From an uncultured Gemmataceae bacterium (lineage in GTDB: Bacteria; Planctomycetota; Planctomycetia; Gemmatales; Gemmataceae), in the NCBI GenBank assembly GCA_937923405.1, contig CALDUY010000023.1:62001-126000 (forward strand): a DNA stretch of 64,000 nt. The letters run 5' to 3'. A model generated the notes under the pieces. That model was not told the origin of the DNA, did no database searches, and saw only the letters and a list, made by a program, of their open reading frames with translations. The translations under genes were made by a program, and so were the position numbers. Positions 34,834 to 44,316 of the stretch are shown here, piece by piece; position 1 is the stretch's first letter, and the number at the start of each line of letters is the position of its first letter.

Positions 34834-35763
34834 TTAGTAGCCACCCATGATGCGACTAGCAGCCTTGTCGCCAGCCTGAACCGGCAGGGTCGGCTTGCCG
34901 ACCAACTGTCCGACCGAGGTCTTGGCGGCCACTTCGACGATCTTGACCCGGCCAATGTAGCGCGGTTGGGCACCGAGGCGGAAAATTTCCAACGTCTGTC
35001 CCTTGGCCAAGCCGTTATCTCCCCCCACGGAAAGCGAGACGAGGTTGCCGTCGGCACGGGTCACTTGGCCCTCGATGTTTTCCGGAGGGGGATTGGCCCC
35101 ACGTCCCGCAACACCACCGGCCCCGGCACTGGACTTCAGCTGGGCCAGCGTTCGCGCTAGCTCTTGAATCTGCTCTTCCATCTGCGTGTTGCGATCCTTC
35201 AGCGCCTTGGCCGCGATCTGAGCCGTCACCATGTCGTCACGCATCTGATTCTTTTCTTGCTCTAGCCGGAAATTCTTGTCCATTTCCGCCTTAAGAGTGG
35301 CTCGCAGCACCTTGGTATCTTCGGTGCGGCGGTCGCGGTCAGTACTCATGGCCCGCTCCATGTTGAGCAGGGTCACGTTGCGAGCTTTCTCATCGGCTAG
35401 CTGTTTTCGCAACGATTCGACGTTCACTTTCAGCTCATCGATTATCCTGGCTCGCTCGCGGAGTTCGGCCAAGGCATTCTCTGCAATGCGAGCGCCGGCA
35501 TTGGGATCATTCTGCAGGGTCGGGTCGATAGCCACACGCTGCGCGGTCAGCTTTTCGTACAGATCGGCCTTCTCTTTGGCGGCTTGCTCAGCTAGGTTCT
35601 TGAAGGCGGAGACATCCCCACGCAGCTTGGAATTATCCGATGCCAGTTTGTTGTAGGCCTCGGCCCAGTGGGTGCGAGTGGCATAATCGACCACAGCAAA
35701 CCCACCGACGACGAGACTGAAGACCAAATTCAAGAAAACCAGGATCTTGCCGACTACTGTCAT
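34834..35763 (-). CDS. membrane-anchored coiled-coil protein, paralogue A
   Basis: 309 aa from ATG 35763. N-terminal membrane anchor MTVVGKILVFLNLVFSLVVG, then a long coiled coil rich in Lys/Glu/Ala/Leu (about 45-225; for example EKNQMRDDMVTAQIAAKALKD), a short Gly/Ala linker and a compact C-terminal domain (VTRADGNLVSLSVGGDNGLAKGQ...RIMGGY) that looks like a small beta-barrel. Its N-terminus matches the next two genes. The bulk is expected outside the cytoplasm. Function unknown; the build (anchor, coil, beta domain) resembles cell-shape or divisome scaffold proteins such as MreC, but no direct match was seen. Confidence 0.8.
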   Translation of the reverse strand: MTVVGKILVFLNLVFSLVVGGFAVVDYATRTHWAEAYNKLASDNSKLRGDVSAFKNLAEQAAKEKADLYEKLTAQRVAIDPTLQNDPNAGARIAENALAELRERARIIDELKVNVESLRKQLADEKARNVTLLNMERAMSTDRDRRTEDTKVLRATLKAEMDKNFRLEQEKNQMRDDMVTAQIAAKALKDRNTQMEEQIQELARTLAQLKSSAGAGGVAGRGANPPPENIEGQVTRADGNLVSLSVGGDNGLAKGQTLEIFRLGAQPRYIGRVKIVEVAAKTSVGQLVGKPTLPVQAGDKAASRIMGGY

Positions 35764-35963
35764 GATCCGATCCCCCTTCGGAACAGCCAACCTCGTTCAC
35801 CAGCTTCCCTGATGAACAGCTCCCCCATAGCCAAGGCGAGGCGGCCATCCGTGAAGTTACTTTAGTTCTCCCGGTGAGCGGGGCGGAACTATGCCCAAGA
35901 GCAGGAATCGTGTCAATGGCAACTCACTCGCAAAAGAGCAGCCAGCCACGATTCAAGAGATCT

Positions 35964-36683
35964 TTAGTTCGCTGCTCCACCTACCTGATGTTTCTGCTTC
36001 AGGTATTTTACCAGTTCCTCCACGGTTTGTTGCACTGAAGCCTGACGTTTTAAGATGAGCTGCTCCTCGACCAGAGTATTGATGCGCAACCCCTCCATGA
36101 TCGCTTCTTCCGTCAGGATGCCCAGATTCTTCTCTCGTTCTTCGACGAGCAACTGGCGCAATCCCTTCTTGTCGCCTTCGCCTATCAACTGATTCGTCAA
36201 TTCCGTGTTTTCTTTGACTTTGGCCTCAATCTCCTTGCGAAGGGTGGCGTTCTCTTCGCGCAGTTCGCGGACTTTGTCGACATAAACATTCAAAGGCATC
36301 AGAGGCACTCCGGGCACCTCCTCCGCGGGCACCAGATTGAGCCGACCGTCGGGCAAGTCTGGACCAACCATGCGCACGGCCGCTTTCCCTTGGTACAGCG
36401 CGGCCAGTTGGTCGGCGTAGACATCGCGGCTGGCCCGTCGTGCTTGCTCTCGCTGGAGTAGCTCGTTCCGCACTTCCTGCCAGTCGGCCTCAGCTTGGTT
36501 GAGCAGTTTGCCCAACTCGGCAATCTCGGCTTTGACAGCGACAAGCCGACCATCCGGCTGCCCCGACTTGCCCTTGTTATCCGACCAGTCAATGCTCGAA
36601 CTGTAGACCCCGAAGGCGGCGGTAGCCAGGATCAGGCTCAACGCCAAGTTCACTAACACGAACAGTTTACCGATGAACGTCAT
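35964..36683 (-). CDS. membrane-anchored coiled-coil protein, paralogue B
   Basis: 239 aa from ATG 36683. Anchor MTFIGKLFVLVNLALSLILA, aligned with MTVVGKILVFLNLVFSLVVG of the neighbour, then coiled coil (about 45-90 and 145-235) with a short non-helical insert (RMVGPDLPDGRLNLVPAEEVPG). No C-terminal beta domain. Sits between paralogues A (200-bp gap) and C (35-bp gap). Confidence 0.8.
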   Translation of the reverse strand: MTFIGKLFVLVNLALSLILATAAFGVYSSSIDWSDNKGKSGQPDGRLVAVKAEIAELGKLLNQAEADWQEVRNELLQREQARRASRDVYADQLAALYQGKAAVRMVGPDLPDGRLNLVPAEEVPGVPLMPLNVYVDKVRELREENATLRKEIEAKVKENTELTNQLIGEGDKKGLRQLLVEEREKNLGILTEEAIMEGLRINTLVEEQLILKRQASVQQTVEELVKYLKQKHQVGGAAN

Positions 36684-36718
36684 GGGAAATTCTCTACTCT
36701 CTGCTGTCCGTTATTCAG

Positions 36719-38104
36719 TCAATCATCCAGGCGTTGATCCAGAAGGCGAATGCGATTCTCCAGGGCGCGGATGCGCTCCTCGCCGCGTTCCGTCGCTTCA
36801 ATCGCTTGACGGATTCGTAGGCGAAGCTCCAGCACCTCTTGCGACTTCTGCCGCAGCTTTGCTGCTTCCTCTGCAGTCGAGGCACGGAGTTGCTTGTAGT
36901 CTTCCGTCAACTGAGCGATCTCGGCTTTTCGCTCCTTGGCGACGACATCATAACCAACCAAACGTTCCTTGTTTTCATTGATGAGCATCTGCTCGCCTTT
37001 GACCAGCGCCGCCTGTTCGCGAATGACACTAATGACGAAATTGTGATCGTTGACGAATCGCTGTTGCTCCTGAGCCGCGGAGTTCTGAGCATACTCATTC
37101 ATGCGTCGTAAGTCCGAAGTCCGCTGGGTGATGGCCATCAACGTGGCACGCAAGCCGCAGACGACGAGCATGCGGCTGATCTGATCGCGGTAGGTTTTGG
37201 TGTTAACCAAGACCCGATGATACTCCGCCGAGAGCGGACTAAGATTGCCGATCATCCCCAGATCTTCGGCGTTGGCCCCCTCGGTGGCCAGCGATTCCTC
37301 AGCGAGGAACGGAGCCACTCCATAGAGGAAGTGAGCAATGGCCTGCTTCTTCGACTCCCCATCCGAAGAGCGTTCCAAAGCGTTATCGACCGCTTCCTTG
37401 AAGCGTAGTTCCAGTCCGGCGCGCTGCATCTCGACGGCCTGAGCGAAGGCTTGCTCGAAGTTGACCTGGGCGGCTTGCTGGCGATTCAGCGGATAGTTGC
37501 GTAAGAACAATGTGGCGAACACCTCTGCCGAAGGACCGCGTTGAGCGTTGAAGGCAGCGCGGAAGGCGTCGTAGAACGGTCGTTCGGGAAGATCGGGCGG
37601 ACCAGGCAACAGAGCTTGCTTCACTGCTGCCGCGCATCGCGCTTTGAGTTGCTGAAAGCTGTCCATCGAATTGTAGTACCAACGGATCGTCAGCATCTGC
37701 TCACGTTCCAGGTAGGCATCGGTGAGAGAGAGCAACACGCGAGCGTAGACCAAGGTTTGTCCAACCCGTCTGGCCTCCTCGTTGATCCCCTCACCCGCTT
37801 TGGCGACCCGCTCATCGACCCGTTGCTTGACGGCGTTGAATTCCTGCATCTGCGTCTGGACGGGACGCCCGCCGACGGTGCGGAACATCTCGCTGTAGTC
37901 GGCCTCGCTCAGCCGCTCAACCGCCGCCTGAAAACTGCTGTCGAGTTCTTTTTCGTCCAGAGGCAGACCGCGAAGAATCAGCTCGCCGCGAACATAGGCA
38001 TGCGCCCATGACTGACGCATCGCATAGTCCAGCGAAGACACATAAACCAGACCTGCGGCACCCAGCAGGTTCAGTACAACCAGAATCTTGCCAAACAGCG
38101 ACAT
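36719..38104 (-). CDS. membrane-anchored coiled-coil protein, paralogue C (largest)
   Basis: 461 aa from ATG 38104. N-terminal anchor MSLFGKILVVLNLLGAAGLV is clearly related to paralogues A and B. A middle helical region of about 270 residues is unique to this copy (including SLTDAYLEREQMLTIRWYYNS); the C-terminal 110 residues are a strong coiled coil ending IRALENRIRLLDQRLDD. It is the first gene of the cluster and faces a 307-bp divergent region, where the operon promoter should lie. Function unknown; the three products could assemble through their coils. Confidence 0.8.
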   Translation of the reverse strand: MSLFGKILVVLNLLGAAGLVYVSSLDYAMRQSWAHAYVRGELILRGLPLDEKELDSSFQAAVERLSEADYSEMFRTVGGRPVQTQMQEFNAVKQRVDERVAKAGEGINEEARRVGQTLVYARVLLSLTDAYLEREQMLTIRWYYNSMDSFQQLKARCAAAVKQALLPGPPDLPERPFYDAFRAAFNAQRGPSAEVFATLFLRNYPLNRQQAAQVNFEQAFAQAVEMQRAGLELRFKEAVDNALERSSDGESKKQAIAHFLYGVAPFLAEESLATEGANAEDLGMIGNLSPLSAEYHRVLVNTKTYRDQISRMLVVCGLRATLMAITQRTSDLRRMNEYAQNSAAQEQQRFVNDHNFVISVIREQAALVKGEQMLINENKERLVGYDVVAKERKAEIAQLTEDYKQLRASTAEEAAKLRQKSQEVLELRLRIRQAIEATERGEERIRALENRIRLLDQRLDD

Positions 38105-38411
38105 AATAGATGCTCTCGTGAGACAGTCTCGACTCGGGCAAGATAGGCAAAACGATAGTGACTTCATCGATTGTGAACGATGCAGCGAGGGAAGACCAGA
38201 GCAAATCGATGCCTTTTTTCTCTGCTAAGGTAGGAAGAAGCGGAAAGCGTCGGTGGAAGGACTTGTGCCAGGCAATTTCTACTGGGAGACGAAGCCCGAT
38301 AAAATCGGATAAGACCATAAAATTCCACCGCTTTGGCTCAGACATGAGCTATGCTTGTGAAGAAGGACAACTGGCCGAATCGCGTTAGCGGCTAACTACC
38401 TAGAGCGGAAG
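38105..38411. other. divergent 307-bp promoter region
   Basis: Between the coiled-coil operon (-) and the beta-helix gene (+). A 76-aa plus-strand frame (38158-38388) has no recognisable domain and a random-looking composition, and is not called. The region should carry promoters for both directions; no clear -35/-10 pair could be assigned. Confidence 0.5.
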
Positions 38412-40163
38412 ATGCACCCGTTCAGCACTGATCCGTCTGTCGAGACGGCTGAAACGTCGCCGCAACCGACCGCGAAACGACCCGAGGACAAGACTCCTTT
38501 ACCGGGTCCGCGGATCGTTTTGGTGGCCCGCGAAGGGTTCGCTCATTTTCGCACGCTCAACGAGGCGATTCGCGACTGTGAGCCGGGCGCACGCATTGTC
38601 GTTCGACCAGGGATCTATCAGGAAAGCGTCATTCTCGACCGCAAAGTGCATCTGGTTGGCGATGGTCCCGCTGAAACCATCGTCATTCTCTCGCTGTGGG
38701 GACCAGCGCTACTGATGGAGACTAGTGAGGCGCTAGTGCGAGGCATGACGTTGCGCGGCCGCACTAATGGGCAGCGTTCGACGGCTGCAGCCGTCGTCGT
38801 GCCTCGCGGCAAACTCCTGCTCGATCAGTGTGAGATTCGTTCCGGGGATCGGGCCTGTATCGAGGTGCTGGGCTTCGGGGTGGCCCAGATTCGCCACTGT
38901 CGCATCCATGATGCCGTCGGCGCGGGGATCCTCGTGCGCAGCGGCGGCACTGTCCAATTGACCGGAGGCGAAATCTGGGACACCTTCCAGGCTAACCTCC
39001 TCGTTTCCACAGGGGGAAAACTGGAAGCCCGTGAGACCGTTCTATCCAACGGGCGAATCGGCCTGTACGCTCAGGACAACTGCCACATCGAACTCAACAG
39101 CTGCGAACTGCATCACTTCCGCGATGCGGCGGTCGTCATCGATCCTGGCGCGGCATCGACGCTACAGCACTGTCAAATCCACGACAATCAAGGGGTCGGT
39201 CTCAGCATTCGAGGCGGCGGCGGTCGGATCACTGATTGTGAGATCTTTGCCAACCGCCAGGCCGGCATCGAACTGTTACGGGGTGGCTCGGCTGAGATTC
39301 GCCACTGTCGCATTTTCGATGGCTTGCGTCCCGGCGTTCACATTCACTCGCGTGGCACTGGCTTCCTCGAAGATTGCGAGATCTACGGCAACGCGGTGGC
39401 TGGCATCCTTGTCGAGCAACACTCCGAGCCGATTATCCGCAACTGTCAGATTCACGGAGGCACCGCGGCCTGTGGCGTTTTCGTCCGGGGCGAGAGCGGC
39501 GGCCTCATCGAAGGCTGTGATGTGCATCACAACCCTGATCCGGGCATCGTGCTAGGCGATGGAGCGGCTCCAACAATCCGTCGTTGCAAGATCCACAATG
39601 GCGGACATCATGGCATTCTGTTGACGACCAACAGTCGAGGTACGATCCAGAGCTGCGAGTTGTACGCCAATCAACTCGCCGGCGTAGCCATCGAACAGGG
39701 CAGTGATCCGCGCGTGGTGCGCTGCAAAGTGCGAGATCATCGCCATGCGGGTGTATTTGTCACCGAGGATGGCAAAGGAGAGATCACCGATTGCGACCTG
39801 GAGTCGAATAAGCTGGCCGGAGTGCTGCTGGAGAACGGCGCTCAACCGGCCTTGCAACGCTGTCACGTGCAGCACAGTCCGCAAACCGGAATCGCTGTCC
39901 TGACCGAGGGACGAGCTGTCCTCCAGGAATGCCGCATCACCAACAACGGCCTGGCTGGAGTCATGGTTGGCGAAGGTGGGGAAGCGATCGTGGCCGCCTG
40001 CCGCATCGATCACAACGGGCAGGCGGCGATTCGCATAGAAGAAGAAGGCCGGTGCGCCGTCGACGAGCGGTCGTTGCTGTTTGGCAACGGCCACGACTCG
40101 ATCGAAGTCGCACCGGGCGGCTTATTACGCAAAAATCTGCCAGAGTCGCTCAGCCTAGGCTAG
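38412..40163 (+). CDS. right-handed parallel beta-helix repeat protein without signal peptide
   Basis: 583 aa. After a Pro/Thr-rich N-terminus and a FRTLNEAIRDCEPGARIVVRPGIYQES block (the usual NosD/carbohydrate-binding-like start), the rest is made of about 18-20 coils of about 23 residues with the pattern xxIxxCxIxxNxxxGIxVxxGGxx (for example IHDNQGVGLSIRGG; HGGTAACGVFVRG; TNNGLAGVMVGEGG). Similar repeats occur in NosD, in pectate-lyase-like proteins and in the eukaryotic FBXO11. No signal peptide or membrane segment, so it may be cytoplasmic. Ends 3 bp from the convergent PEP-CTERM gene. Function unknown; enzymatic activity is not evident. Confidence 0.85.
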   Translation: MHPFSTDPSVETAETSPQPTAKRPEDKTPLPGPRIVLVAREGFAHFRTLNEAIRDCEPGARIVVRPGIYQESVILDRKVHLVGDGPAETIVILSLWGPALLMETSEALVRGMTLRGRTNGQRSTAAAVVVPRGKLLLDQCEIRSGDRACIEVLGFGVAQIRHCRIHDAVGAGILVRSGGTVQLTGGEIWDTFQANLLVSTGGKLEARETVLSNGRIGLYAQDNCHIELNSCELHHFRDAAVVIDPGAASTLQHCQIHDNQGVGLSIRGGGGRITDCEIFANRQAGIELLRGGSAEIRHCRIFDGLRPGVHIHSRGTGFLEDCEIYGNAVAGILVEQHSEPIIRNCQIHGGTAACGVFVRGESGGLIEGCDVHHNPDPGIVLGDGAAPTIRRCKIHNGGHHGILLTTNSRGTIQSCELYANQLAGVAIEQGSDPRVVRCKVRDHRHAGVFVTEDGKGEITDCDLESNKLAGVLLENGAQPALQRCHVQHSPQTGIAVLTEGRAVLQECRITNNGLAGVMVGEGGEAIVAACRIDHNGQAAIRIEEEGRCAVDERSLLFGNGHDSIEVAPGGLLRKNLPESLSLG

Positions 40164-40166
40164 AGG

Positions 40167-40667
40167 TTAATTCGCCCCGTTCGTGGTCGTGAGTCGATGG
40201 CGGCGACGATGCGCCAACAACAGGCCCATCGAGCCGAGACCGAAGAGCAACAAGGTGGACGGTTCCGGCGTATTTCCCACTGCTGGCGCGGTAGTGAGGA
40301 ACTCCTGGGCTTCCTCGCCGGCCGAACTCGGTGTCGGATTCGGCGGAGTCACCACCACGCAGGTGCAACGATATTCCACCCCTTCATAGGTCCAAACGAA
40401 ACCACCTTCGGTTGTGACCGGCAACAACGAGACCAGGTCGGTAGGCAAATCGGACTCACCTGGAATCGAAGTGTTGTACATCAATGCTTCCTCGTCCCCT
40501 GGAACGAAGTCTGGAACCTCGGACGACTCCGCGGGAAGAGGCATTAATTCAGGATACTCACACTCCGGAACATCCGGTTTAATCGATTCCGCGCACACAC
40601 TACCAACAGTCAACGCCAACCAGGCAAGGCATCCAGCCGCCAAAAAGCGATAAAGAGGACCGCTCAT
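40167..40667 (-). CDS. PEP-CTERM sorting-signal protein
   Basis: 166 aa from ATG 40667. Signal peptide at the N-terminus (YRFLAAGCLAWLALTVGSVCA) and a C-terminal PEP-CTERM module: NTPEPSTLLLFGLGSMGLLL followed by AHRRRHR. Such proteins are exported and handled by exosortase, often ending in exopolysaccharide; no exosortase gene is in the window. The body is acidic, Pro-rich, with a few Cys and no known domain. A longer frame from 40724 would precede the signal peptide and is not used. Confidence 0.85.
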   Translation of the reverse strand: MSGPLYRFLAAGCLAWLALTVGSVCAESIKPDVPECEYPELMPLPAESSEVPDFVPGDEEALMYNTSIPGESDLPTDLVSLLPVTTEGGFVWTYEGVEYRCTCVVVTPPNPTPSSAGEEAQEFLTTAPAVGNTPEPSTLLLFGLGSMGLLLAHRRRHRLTTTNGAN

Positions 40668-40745
40668 GTCCTTTGTTCTCCTGGAATTATTTGGTGCAGA
40701 GATGTCGGCCTGATAGTCGGCCATCTTGAGAAAATCAAGCCAGGT

Positions 40746-41684
40746 TTATCCGGCTCGGCGAAGCGTGCCGCGCTTCAGCAGTTCATCGGCGATGGTGCCC
40801 AACAGCAAAGCCACGCCCAGAACAGCGAACTCAATTTCGTTGCCGACGTTGTTGAACGAACAGAGGGCCCGAATCAAGGGAAGCACGGCAGCGCCCAGAA
40901 CCATGCCAGGGACCATCCCTTCGCCGCCCCGCAGGCTGCATCCGCCCAGCACGGCTCCAGTAATGGCGTAGAGTTCTAACCAACTGCCGGCGTCGGTGGG
41001 ATCGGCACTACCGTTCTCCAGCAGATAAAGAATCGACCCCAGCCCGGCCATCATCGAGCAAATGACGTAGGCCAGGATCTTGTAGCGGTTGGTTGGAATG
41101 CCGGCATACTTGGCCGCGTTCTCGTTGGCCCCGATGGCGAACAGATAGCGTCCGTGGCGTGTGCCATGCACGAACAGGGTGAGTAACACCGCCGCCAGCA
41201 GCATCACCAGAATTTGATTGCGTCCTCCGTCGCCCTCGCCGCCGACCAGCAGCAGCCGCATCGCATCGCTACTGCCGCGACCTACAGGCACCTGGGTCGA
41301 CCATTTGGCGATGCCGCGGTAGATGAACAACCCACACAGCGTCACCAAGAACGGCTGCAACCCCAGTCCAGTGACGAGCAGCCCATGAGCCAGTCCGATA
41401 CCCATTGAGCCAGCCAGGACGGCACAGGCGGCCACAAGTGGATCGACACCACGATTCAGTAGCAGGCCGAAACAGACCGCCCCAAGTCCCACGACAGAAC
41501 CAATCGACAGATCGATACCGCCGGAAAGGATCAGCACCCCGACGCCTAGCGTTAGCACGCCATAGGAGCCGAGTCGTCCTGCAAGCACTTGATGCGTGCT
41601 TTGCGTCCGCGCGTTGGGGTCGGAGGCGATCATCGCCAGGTAAAGAACGATCACGACGACTAGGACGCCCAACAGTCGAATCAT
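40746..41684 (-). CDS. sugar ABC transporter permease (RbsC/MglC type)
   Basis: 312 aa with many membrane segments. Family blocks: GVLTLGVGVLILSGGIDLSIGSV, PFLVTLCGLFIYRGIA, FAIGANENAAKYAGI and AITGAVLGGCSLRGGEG. It forms the membrane channel of a ribose/galactose/xylose-type importer. Its start overlaps the stop of the ATPase gene (ATGA). Fifteen or so residues shorter at the N-terminus than some relatives. Confidence 0.94.
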   Translation of the reverse strand: MIRLLGVLVVVIVLYLAMIASDPNARTQSTHQVLAGRLGSYGVLTLGVGVLILSGGIDLSIGSVVGLGAVCFGLLLNRGVDPLVAACAVLAGSMGIGLAHGLLVTGLGLQPFLVTLCGLFIYRGIAKWSTQVPVGRGSSDAMRLLLVGGEGDGGRNQILVMLLAAVLLTLFVHGTRHGRYLFAIGANENAAKYAGIPTNRYKILAYVICSMMAGLGSILYLLENGSADPTDAGSWLELYAITGAVLGGCSLRGGEGMVPGMVLGAAVLPLIRALCSFNNVGNEIEFAVLGVALLLGTIADELLKRGTLRRAG

Positions 41685-43210
41685 GATGCCCGCTTACCTC
41701 CGCCAGTGGCCAGGTGCATGATGGCTTCCTCACTCAACTCGGCCTTGGACAACTCGCCGGCCAGGTGCCCCTCGTGCAGTACCAGAACACGATCGCTTAT
41801 GCCGAGAACTTCTTCCATGTCGCTGGAGATCATCAGAATCGCCACCCCTTCGCCAGCCAGTTGATCCATCAGGGCGTAAATCTCACTGCGTGCGCCAACA
41901 TCGACGCCGCGCGTCGGTTCGTCGAAGATTAGTACTCGCGGCTGACGAGCCAGCCATTTGCCCACCACGACCTTCTGCTGATTGCCGCCCGAGAGCAGGC
42001 CGACAGGCTGCATTGGTCCGTAGGCACGAACACGGAGTTTGTCCATCATTCGCCGAGCCAGTTCCTGCACTCGCCCAGGCTGCATCCAGCCGAAACGGCA
42101 CAGCAAGTCGTAATTCGGCAGAGCGAGGTTGTCACGAATGGAAAACGGTAGGATCAAACCATGCAGACGGCGATCCTCGGGAATGAGCAACAAGCCGGCT
42201 TGCACGGCCTGGATCGGCGAGCGAATGGCGACTAGTTGGCCAGCCAATCGCAGCGTGCCGCCGGTGATGCGACGGATGCCGAACAGCGCTTCGGAGAGTT
42301 CGGTCCGTCCCGCTCCGACCAGTCCGGCCATGCCGACGATCTCGCCAGGTCGCAGCACAAACGAGATCGGCTGAGGGTTGCCTTCGTAGGTGAGTTGCTC
42401 GACTTCCAAAAGCGGCGCGGGCTTCGTCGCGGCAGCAGTTTGATGGGTGCGTGGGTACAACTGTTTCAGGTCACGACCGACCATGAGGCGAACCATCGCA
42501 TCGTGGGAAATCTCTTGGCGGCTCAGTTCGCCGGCATTTTTGCCATCGCGAAGCACGGTAACGCGATCGGCCACCTCCTTGACCTCGGCCAGCCGATGCG
42601 AGATGTACAGCACGGCAACACCCCGTTGCTTCAGATCGGCGATGACCTGATAGAGCCGATCCGTCTCCCGCTGGGTGAGACTGGAAGTCGGCTCGTCCAT
42701 GATGATGACTGTGGCAGAGTGGACCAACGCGCGGGCGATCTCGACGAGTTGCTTCTGGCCGGGCGACAGAGTGGCGACCACGCGATCCGGAGACAGATCC
42801 AATCCCACAGAGGACAGATGTTTGCGGGCTTGCTCACGCTCTTTGCTGCGCGACAGCCAGCCGACCCCCAACCGATTGCTCTCCTGTCCCAGAAAAAGAT
42901 TGGCCGCGATGGAGAGGTTTTCGGCGAGATTCAATTCTTGATGAATCAGCACGATGCCGCGCCGCATGGCGTCGGCGACACGACGCAGGACAAGCGGCTG
43001 CCCGTGCATCAGCAACTCGCCGGAATCTGGGGAGTAGATCCCGGCAAGCACTTTCATTAAAGTGGATTTACCCGCTCCATTTTCTCCGACAATAGCCAGC
43101 ACTTCCCCGGCGGCGACGTGCATCGAAACGCCATCCAGCGCCAGCACTCCGGGAAACTGCTTGCGAATCTGCCGTGCCTGGAGCAACGGCGTGCCGTCAC
43201 CGTTCATCAT
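41681..43210 (-). CDS. sugar ABC transporter ATP-binding protein, double domain (RbsA/MglA type)
   Basis: 509 aa with two ATPase domains. Domain 1 has Walker A GENGAGKST (42-50), signature LSPGQKQLVEIAR and Walker B VIIMDEPTSSL. Domain 2 has a degenerate Walker A (GMAGLVGAGRTEL), signature LSGGNQQKVVVGKW and Walker B LIFDEPTRGVDVG, as is normal for this family. It energises the importer with the permease at 40746 and binding protein at 43207; all three genes overlap or touch. ATG 43210 or 43207 (adjacent) can start it. Confidence 0.95.
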   Translation of the reverse strand: MMNGDGTPLLQARQIRKQFPGVLALDGVSMHVAAGEVLAIVGENGAGKSTLMKVLAGIYSPDSGELLMHGQPLVLRRVADAMRRGIVLIHQELNLAENLSIAANLFLGQESNRLGVGWLSRSKEREQARKHLSSVGLDLSPDRVVATLSPGQKQLVEIARALVHSATVIIMDEPTSSLTQRETDRLYQVIADLKQRGVAVLYISHRLAEVKEVADRVTVLRDGKNAGELSRQEISHDAMVRLMVGRDLKQLYPRTHQTAAATKPAPLLEVEQLTYEGNPQPISFVLRPGEIVGMAGLVGAGRTELSEALFGIRRITGGTLRLAGQLVAIRSPIQAVQAGLLLIPEDRRLHGLILPFSIRDNLALPNYDLLCRFGWMQPGRVQELARRMMDKLRVRAYGPMQPVGLLSGGNQQKVVVGKWLARQPRVLIFDEPTRGVDVGARSEIYALMDQLAGEGVAILMISSDMEEVLGISDRVLVLHEGHLAGELSKAELSEEAIMHLATGGGKRAS

Positions 43211-44241
43211 TTGCCCAGGAGTTTGTTAAGGTGCTCCTGGAACTCCTCGGCTTTGCGGCCATCGGTGCGTTTGCCGTTGCTGGTAGTGACGGTGGAGCCA
43301 TCCTTGCTGACCGCCAGATGCGGCACGAGCATCTCGCCATCTTCCGGCACGTTCGACTTGTTGCCCCTGGCCAGTTCGCTCATCAGTTTGACCGCGCGAT
43401 AGCCGAACTCATATGGCTGCTGCACGACGGTGCCGACGATCGCGCCTTCGATGACGCCTTGGAGCGTGACCGGGTCTTCATCAAAGCCGACAATCTTGAC
43501 CTTGCCGACCGCGCCAAGATCCTTGGCCGCGCCAAGGATTTCCGGCGGATTGTAGGCCCACAGGCCCACGAGACAGACATTGTTTTCGTTCTTCAGATCT
43601 GTGATGGCCTGAACGGCATTCTCACGAGCTTTCTTGCGACCTTCGGGCTGATCGGTATAGGTTTTGTAGAGTTTGTACTTGCCTAGGGTGGCTCCGTCGT
43701 TGGTCGGCGAGTCGACCGCGCCAGCGAGTTCATCGACCACGCCTTGACGCCGTTGCCGCGCATTCAGGGCAGAGAGTTGCCCGACAAAGATGGCCACCGT
43801 GCCGCCTTCGGGCATGGCCTGTTTAATCAACGCTCCAGCGGTGCGGCCGGCCTCGTAATTGTTCGTGCCAATGTAACAGAGCCGACCACTGTCGCGAGCG
43901 TCGTTGTCCTGCGTCAACAAGCTGCACTTGCTGGCCACCGTCTTGAGATAGTCGTTTTGATTCTCCGGATCGATGACGCTGATGGCGATGGCCTTGATCC
44001 CCTGATTCAGCACCTGCTCGATCTTTTCGCGCTGGACGGCGACGTTACCTCGTTCGGGTTTGCGGAAGTACAAATCGACGCCGAACTCCTCAGCAGCCTT
44101 GTTGGCTCCTTTCTCCGCGTAGGACCAGAAAGTATCGGAGTTGTTCGTCACGAACGCCACACGCGGTTTTCCCGAATCGGCTTTGCAGCCGATCAACGCC
44201 GCAGTGCAGATCCAGGCAGCGAGTAGACGGAGAGGTTTCAT
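43207..44241 (-). CDS. sugar ABC transporter substrate-binding lipoprotein (RbsB type)
   Basis: 344 aa from ATG 44241. The leader MKPLRLLAAWICTAALIGC ends in a lipobox Cys. The mature part is a periplasmic-binding-protein fold (PRVAFVTNNSDTFWSYAEKGANKAAEEFG; KAIAISVIDPENQNDYLKTV; VKIVGFDEDPVTLQGVIEG). In the RbsB family the sugar is set by scattered residues, so the ligand cannot be named. First gene of the importer operon (SBP-ATPase-permease); stop overlaps the ATPase start. Confidence 0.94.
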   Translation of the reverse strand: MKPLRLLAAWICTAALIGCKADSGKPRVAFVTNNSDTFWSYAEKGANKAAEEFGVDLYFRKPERGNVAVQREKIEQVLNQGIKAIAISVIDPENQNDYLKTVASKCSLLTQDNDARDSGRLCYIGTNNYEAGRTAGALIKQAMPEGGTVAIFVGQLSALNARQRRQGVVDELAGAVDSPTNDGATLGKYKLYKTYTDQPEGRKKARENAVQAITDLKNENNVCLVGLWAYNPPEILGAAKDLGAVGKVKIVGFDEDPVTLQGVIEGAIVGTVVQQPYEFGYRAVKLMSELARGNKSNVPEDGEMLVPHLAVSKDGSTVTTSNGKRTDGRKAEEFQEHLNKLLGK

Positions 44242-44316
44242 GGCGCAGCTCAGTGGGTTGATGAGTGTTTCTCCTCTGAGCTTATTCCGAAGCGGCGAGA
44301 CGGCAAGCATCTCCGT

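Noticed and set aside
38158..38388. 76-aa plus-strand frame in the divergent region
   Set aside because: No ribosome binding site or domain is apparent, and its composition looks like non-coding sequence.
42236..43060. 274-aa plus-strand frame opposite the sugar ABC ATPase
   Set aside because: Antisense shadow; the minus-strand gene has all Walker and signature motifs.
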